From: Lachnospiraceae bacterium
GTDB lineage: Bacteria > Bacillota > Clostridia > Lachnospirales > Lachnospiraceae
Direction of reading: 5' to 3'
Assembly: GCA_017412265.1 (NCBI GenBank)
Contig: JAFPYK010000134.1
Location: forward strand, 1 to 5,837
DNA length: 5,837 nt
Made by a program: the position numbers and the translations under genes. Positions 1-4,601 of this stretch are shown here, in pieces. The notes under the pieces are model-generated. The model was not told the DNA's origin, ran no database searches, and saw only the letters and a program-made list of their open reading frames with translations. How positions within the stretch are numbered: the stretch's first letter is position 1; each line of letters opens with the position of its first letter.

Positions 1-2057
1 CGCAGCCGGTAGGATACCTCCTTCGCCCGCGCGGCGTCCTCCTCGGTCTTAAGTCCCGGGAAGATCAGCCGGATCTTCGCGATCACTGCGGAAGGATTGA
101 GCGCCTTCCCGCTGCTGTCCGTCTGCGACAGGAACAGGTGCAGCACCTGCATCGGCTTGGTCAGGTTCAGGTACAGATAGAACACATCCTGGCAAGTCTC
201 CTCGCGGATCGTCGGCGAGAGCTCCACGCCGCATCCCGCCAGGACCTCCTTCTCGCGGTCCGTCAGGATTCCGCCCGGCACCGAAACCGCAGGCGTCACC
301 CCGTCATTGGTTCCGAGCACCAGAAGCGCCTTGATCTCCCCGAGTCTCGTGCGCTTCATATCGCCCACCATAACACGGTTGTTCGACCCCGGGATCAGTC
401 CGACCTGAAGGCTGGCCAGGCCCTCCTCCAGAATCTTCGCATAATCCTCCGCCGAGATCTCCTCCTCGCCCATCAGCTCTGAGATCTGGTCAAAGATCTT
501 TAAGACGGCCGCATAGATCTGCGCGCCGGAGCGGGCACAGAGCGGCTCGTCCGCCTCGCCGGCCCAGCGCCCGGCCATCTCCATCATTTTCCCGTAGACG
601 CCGCGGTCCTCCAGGAGCTGATACAGCGCGAGCGTCCGCTCCTTCGCGGTTCTCGCCTCGCTCATCTGCTCCTTAAACGGCCGGATGGCCTCACAGAACA
701 CTTCTCTCAGCGGCTCGCAGGCCGCCGCGTCCGGCCCGTACTCCCACGTCCTTGCCCAGGACGAGAAGCCCCGCACGCCGTGCTCGCGCACATAATTATC
801 CAGAAGATCGGTCTCCTCCGCGCTCAGCCCGAACAGCCCGCTGCGAAGCATCCGGAAGACGCCCTTTAACGCGAAGTCCCGGTTCAATGTCTCCAGCGCT
901 CCCAGCAGGAATTCCGGCAGCGCGCTCCCCGCGATCGCCTCTCTCTGGTCGATAAAGCAGGGCACCCCCGCGCGGTCAAAGGAACGCGCGAGCAGCCTGG
1001 CGTATCCCTCCAGGTCCCCGCTGATCACGCCGATCTCGTCAAATCGCAAGCCGTTCTCGCGCACCAGCGCGAGGATCCGCTCCGTGGCAGCCTCTGCTTC
1101 CTCCTCCGGATTCCGGCAGGAGGTGATGCGCACATTTACAGGCGCCTCCTCCTGCGTCTCCCACGGGTACCGGTACAGATTGTGCTCCAGCACCGCGAGA
1201 TCCCGGCTTTCCCGGAAGCGCACCGGCTCTCCGTCGAGAATCACCGGATCCTCCTCCGGCGTGTGAGCAAGCCGCGCCAGATCCCGGAGCGAACGCACCA
1301 TCGTCTGGCTCATGTGAAAGAGTTCGTACTCCGTCGACTCCTCCCCCAGCGGGATACGCGGGTCAATCGTTACCGTGCAGATCACTCTCCGGCAGACCGG
1401 AAGCATCTCCCGGATCACGGTCAGCTGCTGCGGCGTGAATCCGGTAAATCCGTCAAACACCACTGTCGCGCCGGCCACAAGCCTCGAAGACCCGATCCTC
1501 GAAGCAAGCTCCTGCATCATCCACTCCGTGGTCGTAAACCGGCCCGACAGGTACTCGCGGTACTCCCGGTAAATGAGCGCCAGGTCCCGCAGCTTCCCCT
1601 GAAGCAGAGGCCGCCCCGAGAGCGTCCCGAGAAGCCCCTCCAGCACCTCCGTACTCACGTTGTACTGCGAGAACTCCGAGATCAGCGACTTCACTTCCTC
1701 CGCAAATCCAATCTTCTGGCTTCCCCTCGCGAGCACCGTCAGGTTCTCCTTCTGCGCGGCCAGAATCCGCCGCAGCACCAGGACCTTCCCCAGATCGTCA
1801 AGTGCCGGGGCAAGGGCCGCCCCCGTCTCGTCAAAGACCCGATAGCCGAGCCTCGCGAAACTCAACACGTCGATATTCATGATCCCGCTGCGCGGATGAC
1901 GCGTCACCAGCGTCTTCTGCGTCTCCAGAGAAAACTGCTCCGGCACGATCACCAGAAACTTCTCCTCCGGCGCCTCCATCGACTTCCGGATCACCCGGTC
2001 AAACACCAGCGTGGACTTCCCGGAACCCGGGCTTCCCGCCACAAACTGCAGAGACAT
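1..2057 (-). CDS. addB: ATP-dependent helicase/nuclease subunit B (AddB), N-terminal 685 residues, cut by window edge
   Basis: AddB partners AddA in the cytoplasmic complex that resects double-strand DNA ends for RecA-dependent repair, the Gram-positive counterpart of RecBCD. In the family, the N-terminal helicase-like half is an inactive motor used for Chi recognition, and a C-terminal nuclease with an Fe-S cluster follows. Seen here: a Walker A P-loop at residues 8-16 (GSPGSGKST, Lys14), the conserved VPEQFSLETQ block (38-47), a Walker-B-like FDGFTGFTPQQ block (201-211), and the GTNDGV block (582-587) matching the late helicase-like motifs. The frame is open with no stop from the ATG at 2057 to base 3. 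Full AddB proteins are roughly 1,100-1,200 residues, so the nuclease and Fe-S cysteines lie outside the window. The start is fixed by GGAGG at 2066-2070, 8 nt before the ATG. The gene begins 79 nt after the HAD stop codon. addA probably follows to the left (inference). Confidence 0.94.
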   Translation of the reverse strand, partial: MSLQFVAGSPGSGKSTLVFDRVIRKSMEAPEEKFLVIVPEQFSLETQKTLVTRHPRSGIMNIDVLSFARLGYRVFDETGAALAPALDDLGKVLVLRRILAAQKENLTVLARGSQKIGFAEEVKSLISEFSQYNVSTEVLEGLLGTLSGRPLLQGKLRDLALIYREYREYLSGRFTTTEWMMQELASRIGSSRLVAGATVVFDGFTGFTPQQLTVIREMLPVCRRVICTVTIDPRIPLGEESTEYELFHMSQTMVRSLRDLARLAHTPEEDPVILDGEPVRFRESRDLAVLEHNLYRYPWETQEEAPVNVRITSCRNPEEEAEAATERILALVRENGLRFDEIGVISGDLEGYARLLARSFDRAGVPCFIDQREAIAGSALPEFLLGALETLNRDFALKGVFRMLRSGLFGLSAEETDLLDNYVREHGVRGFSSWARTWEYGPDAAACEPLREVFCEAIRPFKEQMSEARTAKERTLALYQLLEDRGVYGKMMEMAGRWAGEADEPLCARSGAQIYAAVLKIFDQISELMGEEEISAEDYAKILEEGLASLQVGLIPGSNNRVMVGDMKRTRLGEIKALLVLGTNDGVTPAVSVPGGILTDREKEVLAGCGVELSPTIREETCQDVFYLYLNLTKPMQVLHLFLSQTDSSGKALNPSAVIAKIRLIFPGLKTEEDAARAKEVSYRL

Positions 2058-2074
2058 ACTCTATTCCTCCATAG

Positions 2075-2111
2075 AAAAATGCAGCTCCCCATGCAAGCAC
2101 AAAGAACTGCA
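2075..2111 (-). terminator. Possible weak intrinsic terminator or attenuator between the HAD gene and addB
   Basis: On the minus strand an 8-bp stem (TGCAGTTC with GAGCTGCA, one G-T pair; plus-strand arms 2080-2087 and 2104-2111) encloses a 16-nt loop and is followed by TTTTT at 2075-2079. It ends only 5 nt before the addB Shine-Dalgarno. The stem is short and the loop large, so it may be leaky and would then lower addB expression relative to the HAD gene rather than separate them. It could also be chance pairing. Confidence 0.4.
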
Positions 2112-2136
2112 CCCTCTTCCGGCCCGGGCCCGCGGC

Positions 2137-2784
2137 TCAGACCAGCTTCTTCAGATCCAACAGGCAATCCAGCCTTGCATATAAGAGCTTCGACAGTTCC
2201 TCATCCGGCTCTGTCTGGTCCGGGATCATCACCACCGGCAGCCCCGCCGCGTGCGCGCTTAAGATCCCGTTCGGGGAATCCTCCACCGCCAGGCAGGCCT
2301 CCTTCGGAATCCCCATCTGCGCCACCGCGTACTCGTACGCGTCAGGCGCCGGCTTGCCGAGCTTGACCATCTCCGTCGAGATCACCCGGTCAAACATTCC
2401 CTCAAGCCCCAGGTTCTTCAGATAACCCGCGGTCCGCTCCATATTCGAAGAGGTGCAGATCGCCCGGCCGATTCCCTTCTCCTTCAGATAAGTCAGGATC
2501 TCGATGCATCCCGGCTTCAGCTCCGTCGAATGCTCCGCAAGGTAATCGGCCACAAGCTTCCTGCGATACGTTCTGATCTCAGTATAAGGGAAATCCTGTC
2601 CAAAAAACTCCTCTAATTTCTGCCTTCCGTAAGGCGCCCCGAACGAGCGCATCGCCAGCGCCTGCTCGTCACTCATCTCGTAGCCGTACTTCGCGCAGGC
2701 AATCGGCCACATCATACGATAAACCTTCTCCGTATCCAGGAGCGTCCCGTCCATATCAAATATCAGGCACTGAAACTCTGCCAT
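2137..2784 (-). CDS. HAD-superfamily hydrolase, beta-phosphoglucomutase-like (subfamily I)
   Basis: A 215-residue cytoplasmic phosphatase or phosphomutase of the haloacid dehalogenase superfamily. All four motifs are present: motif I FDMDGTL with nucleophile Asp10 and acid/base Asp12; motif II at CTSSN, probably Thr111; motif III Lys144 in LGKPAPDAY; and motif IV AVEDSPNG with Glu168 and Asp169. Residues about 17-85 form the helical cap typical of the beta-PGM/phosphoglycolate phosphatase group, and the length is normal. The substrate cannot be read from sequence; a sugar phosphate, 2-phosphoglycolate or nucleotide by-product are all possible. The ATG at 2784 has GGAGG at 2792-2796, 7 nt upstream. 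The gene starts 58 nt after the tRNA-Val terminator. The only promoter-like match there is poor (TTGTAA, 17 nt, AATGAT at 2831-2859, overlapping that terminator), so how it is transcribed is unclear. It may be co-transcribed with addB. Confidence 0.92.
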   Translation of the reverse strand: MAEFQCLIFDMDGTLLDTEKVYRMMWPIACAKYGYEMSDEQALAMRSFGAPYGRQKLEEFFGQDFPYTEIRTYRRKLVADYLAEHSTELKPGCIEILTYLKEKGIGRAICTSSNMERTAGYLKNLGLEGMFDRVISTEMVKLGKPAPDAYEYAVAQMGIPKEACLAVEDSPNGILSAHAAGLPVVMIPDQTEPDEELSKLLYARLDCLLDLKKLV

Positions 2785-2842
2785 CTCTCATCCTCCACAT
2801 CCGGCGCACCGTCCGGACAAAACATTTCCCATCATTGATATG

Positions 2843-2888
2843 AAAAAAGACTGTTACAACGAATCCTAAAACTCCTGCAACAGTCTTT
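2843..2888 (-). terminator. Intrinsic terminator of the tRNA-Val gene
   Basis: On the minus strand, AAAGACTGTT and AACAGTCTTT form a perfect 10-bp stem (plus-strand arms 2879-2888 and 2846-2855). It extends inward by about four more pairs including two G-T pairs, and runs into a six-T tract at 2843-2848. It begins 2 nt past the mature 3' end of tRNA-Val. The opposite strand lacks a T tract, so it works in one direction only. Confidence 0.88.
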
Positions 2889-2890
2889 CC

Positions 2891-2964
2891 TGGAAGCAAC
2901 AGGGCTCGAACCTGCGACCTCTCGCGTGTGAGGCGAACGCTCATCCCAGCTGAGCTATGCTTCC
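2891..2964 (-). tRNA. tRNA-Val (anticodon CAC)
   Basis: A 74-nt cloverleaf on the minus strand. The acceptor GGAAGCA pairs perfectly with TGCTTCC, with discriminator A73. The D stem is GCTC/GAGC; the anticodon stem is TTCGC/GCGAG with loop CTCACAC; the variable loop is AGGTC; the T stem is GCAGG/CCTGT with loop TTCGAGC. The anticodon CAC (plus positions 2928-2930) reads only GUG, a valine codon favoured in GC-rich genomes. CCA is not encoded: the next bases are GGA, so CCA must be added after transcription. By my alignment, position 21 of the D loop is T rather than the near-universal A. It has its own promoter and terminator, and lies between the SH3b hydrolase and the HAD gene. Confidence 0.97.
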
Positions 2965-2973
2965 CTGCCAAGT

Positions 2974-3002
2974 ATTGTATTACAGACATCTGAAAATTTC
3001 AA
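2974..3002 (-). promoter_or_regulatory. Sigma-A-type promoter of the tRNA-Val gene
   Basis: On the minus strand, -35 TTGAAA (2997-3002) and -10 TACAAT (2974-2979) each match consensus at 5 of 6 positions and are separated by 17 bp. The -10 ends only 9 nt before the first base of the mature tRNA, which predicts a start site within about 2-3 nt of the tRNA 5' end. The promoter lies just past the terminator of the upstream hydrolase gene. Confidence 0.85.
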
Positions 3003-3013
3003 GCCCCAATATC

Positions 3014-3046
3014 AAAAGGAGACCCGAAATTGGCTTCCGGGCCTCC
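3014..3046 (-). terminator. Intrinsic terminator of the SH3b/SleB-type hydrolase gene
   Basis: On the minus strand a 12-bp stem (GGAGGCCCGGAA with TTTCGGGTCTCC, two G-T pairs) closes a 5-nt GCCAA loop and is followed by TTTT at 3014-3017. It starts 11 nt after the TAA stop. The compact GC-rich stem, tight loop and T run make this a convincing Rho-independent terminator. Confidence 0.88.
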
Positions 3047-3057
3047 GATCCGTCGAT

Positions 3058-4362
3058 TTATTTGAAGAAGACATGGTCTCCTTCTTCTGCGCAGCGCTCA
3101 TGATACTTCTCAAAATTCGCGACGCTGGAGCTGGTCTTCATGCAGAAGAACAGTGCGCCGTTGGAATAGTCCGCGCCTGTCAGCGCTTCGTCCACGGCCT
3201 TGATCGTGGTCGCGTCGGGCTTCACGGTATTGATCCGTCCGCTCCGCACCGGGCTGAACTGTCCGCTCTGGTAAATGACCGCACGGATCGTGTTCGGGAA
3301 GCGGCTGCTCGCCACACGGTTAAGCACCACATTGGCCACCATGATCCGTCCCTTCAGGGACTGGTCGCCCGCCTCCGCATGGACGATTCTCTTCAGCAGG
3401 TCGTACTCATCCTCGGTCACCTTGATCGCGGTGCCCTTCTTCTCGCCGGAAGGCTCGGTCGAATCGCCGGTCGCAGCCTTCTTGCTGTCGATCTTCTCCT
3501 CGTCCAGATCCAGGAACGCGCCGGAGACATAGCCGGTCAGCTTCTCGCCGTTCTTGGTGAACTGGATCTTAAACCAGGTCGTCCCGCTCACCTTCTTGTA
3601 ATCCACCGTCTTCACCCGCGAACCCTTCGCGAGCTGCACACGGCTGCCGTTCACCGTCATGATATCATAAGACGTCCCGTAGCCGGTACGCACATTGAGC
3701 GGTCCCTCCGTCACGGTCGCGTTCGCGCCGGTGATCGTGCTGGGCGAATCGTCGGAAGTGTCGTCCGAAGACTCCGTCACCTTCAGATAAGCACCGGAGA
3801 CATAACCCGTCAGGGTCTTGCCGTCTCTTGTAAATTCAATCTTATACCAGGTCGTTCCGCTCACGCTCTTGGACTCCAGCGTAGTCACCTTCTCGCCCGC
3901 GGCGAGCTGGACCCGGCTGCCGTTCACCGTCAGCACGTCATAAGAAGTGCCGTAGCCGGTACGCACATTGAGCGGTCCCTCGGTCACCGTCGCCGACCCG
4001 GTCGCGCCCGAGATCGTCGTCTCGCCCGCAGACACATATTTGCCGGAGACATAACCCGTCTTCTCCTTCCCGTTCCTGGTGAAGCTCACCTTATACCAGG
4101 TCGTTCCGCTCACCTTCTTGGAATCCAGGATACTGACCTTCGTTCCCTTCGCCAGCTGTACACGGCCGCTTCCGTCCGTCATCACGGAATAATCCGTGCC
4201 GTAGCCCTTTCTCACATTCAGCGGGCCCTCGGTCACCTTGCCGGTCTTCGACGCAGCATTCGCCTTGCCGCCGCCAAGAATCGCGGTGAAAATCCCCGCC
4301 AGGCAGATCACACACAATACCAGGGCAAGTCTCACTGCCCGGTTCATTCTCTTCTTCATCAT
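3058..4362 (-). CDS. Secreted cell-wall hydrolase: signal peptide, three SH3b domains, SleB-type catalytic domain
   Basis: A 434-residue exported peptidoglycan hydrolase. Order: a signal peptide with basic start MMKKRMNRAVR, hydrophobic core 12-30 and a likely signal-peptidase site after ANA (34-36); SH3b domains at about 42-111, 124-194 and 215-285, each with the GPLNVR.GYGT.Y signature; an Asp/Ser-rich linker (195-214); a charged linker (286-313); and a SleB/CwlJ-type Hydrolase_2 domain from about 320 to the end. The last shows RIVHAEAG with the likely catalytic Glu330, VVLNRV, and the QFSPV block at 368-372. In the family this domain cleaves glycan strands, SleB acting as a lytic transglycosylase on spore cortex, while SH3b domains bind the wall. 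The vegetative-type promoter and SH3b targeting suggest a growth-phase role rather than germination (inference). The start is uncertain: ATGATG at 4357-4362 is the natural signal-peptide start, but AGGAG lies 33 nt away. An in-frame CTG at 4387-4389 sits 6 nt from AGGAG and would add nine residues. Confidence 0.93.
   Translation of the reverse strand: MMKKRMNRAVRLALVLCVICLAGIFTAILGGGKANAASKTGKVTEGPLNVRKGYGTDYSVMTDGSGRVQLAKGTKVSILDSKKVSGTTWYKVSFTRNGKEKTGYVSGKYVSAGETTISGATGSATVTEGPLNVRTGYGTSYDVLTVNGSRVQLAAGEKVTTLESKSVSGTTWYKIEFTRDGKTLTGYVSGAYLKVTESSDDTSDDSPSTITGANATVTEGPLNVRTGYGTSYDIMTVNGSRVQLAKGSRVKTVDYKKVSGTTWFKIQFTKNGEKLTGYVSGAFLDLDEEKIDSKKAATGDSTEPSGEKKGTAIKVTEDEYDLLKRIVHAEAGDQSLKGRIMVANVVLNRVASSRFPNTIRAVIYQSGQFSPVRSGRINTVKPDATTIKAVDEALTGADYSNGALFFCMKTSSSVANFEKYHERCAEEGDHVFFK
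3508..4239 (-). repeat. Three tandem SH3b-coding repeats within the hydrolase gene
   Basis: The units lie at about 4030-4239, 3781-3993 and 3508-3720. Units 2 and 3 are spaced 273 bp (91 codons) apart and share an exact 32-base block (3950-3981 and 3677-3708) and an exact 19-base block (3914-3932 and 3641-3659). Unit 1 is more diverged and 249 bp from unit 2. The pattern indicates a later duplication or gene conversion between units 2 and 3. Confidence 0.9.
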
Positions 4363-4402
4363 CGTTTTGATCTGTACATCCAGGTGCAGATATCTCTCCT
4401 TT
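4363..4402 (-). promoter_or_regulatory. Displaced Shine-Dalgarno with an intervening hairpin, hydrolase leader
   Basis: AGGAG (4396-4400) is the only good ribosome binding site upstream of the hydrolase, but it is 33 nt from the ATG. Between them ATCTG (4387-4391) can pair with CAGAT (4370-4374), plus two inner pairs past a mismatch around a 6-nt loop. Folding out these 22 nt shortens the effective spacing to 11 nt. The alternative reading is a rare CTG start at 4387-4389 with 6-nt spacing. The sequence alone does not decide between them. Confidence 0.5.
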
Positions 4403-4441
4403 CGCAGAATTTCTCATCGAGATTACAAATCGCACGAGTGT

Positions 4442-4470
4442 ATTATAGCAAATTATTACGAATAACGCAA
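4442..4470 (-). promoter_or_regulatory. Strong extended -10 promoter of the cell-wall hydrolase gene
   Basis: On the minus strand, a perfect -10 TATAAT (4442-4447) is preceded by TGC (extended -10), with a 17-bp spacer and -35 TTGCGT (4465-4470), where only the TTG matches consensus. The start site is predicted near 4435, giving a leader of about 73 nt. This is a housekeeping sigma-A pattern rather than an obvious sporulation-sigma promoter. Confidence 0.85.
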
Positions 4471-4477
4471 GATTTAT

Positions 4478-4494
4478 TTCACAATTCTGTAACA
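4478..4494 (-). promoter_or_regulatory. Candidate WalR (YycF) box upstream of the hydrolase promoter
   Basis: The minus strand reads TGTTAC, 5 nt, TGTGAA. The published WalR consensus from Bacillus subtilis is TGTWAH-N5-TGTWAH, so 11 of 12 defined positions match; the exception is G at the second W. The site ends 7 bp upstream of the -35, a position suited to activation. The WalRK system controls cell-wall hydrolases, which fits the gene it precedes. The region is AT-rich, so a chance match cannot be excluded. Confidence 0.45.
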
Positions 4495-4534
4495 ATTACG
4501 TAAAAGATACTAAATATTGTGATGATTCCCCGCC

Positions 4535-4580
4535 AAATAAAGAAACGGCCACAAGATCCTGCATCGGATCCTGCGGCCGT
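4535..4580 (-). terminator. Strong intrinsic terminator of the FGGY kinase gene
   Basis: On the minus strand, ACGGCCGCAGGATCC pairs along all 15 bases with GGATCTTGTGGCCGT (two G-T pairs; plus-strand arms 4566-4580 and 4545-4559) around a 6-nt loop. It is followed by TTCTTTATTT (4535-4544). It begins 21 nt past the kinase stop codon and insulates the hydrolase promoter from upstream transcription. Confidence 0.92.
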
Positions 4581-4601
4581 CCGGGCCATGTTTTCAATAT
4601 T

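Noticed and set aside
1182..2366. A 394-codon plus-strand ORF over addB and the end of the HAD gene
   Set aside because: It mirrors addB codon for codon and crosses into another gene; the product is Arg/Pro/His-rich with no recognisable domain.
2756..2989. A minus-strand 77-codon ORF
   Set aside because: It runs through the tRNA-Val gene and its terminator and into the HAD start; these explain the stretch.
4091..4495. A minus-strand 134-codon ORF with a hydrophobic start
   Set aside because: Its first part is the hydrolase promoter and leader, and the rest is the hydrolase gene in a wrong frame. Its ATG lies within the promoter region upstream of the predicted start site.
3073..4503. A 476-codon plus-strand ORF spanning the whole hydrolase gene
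   Set aside because: It is antisense to a gene with clear domains, has no ribosome binding site, and its product is Arg/His/Leu-rich low-complexity sequence. In GC-rich genes the antisense frame often lacks stops.
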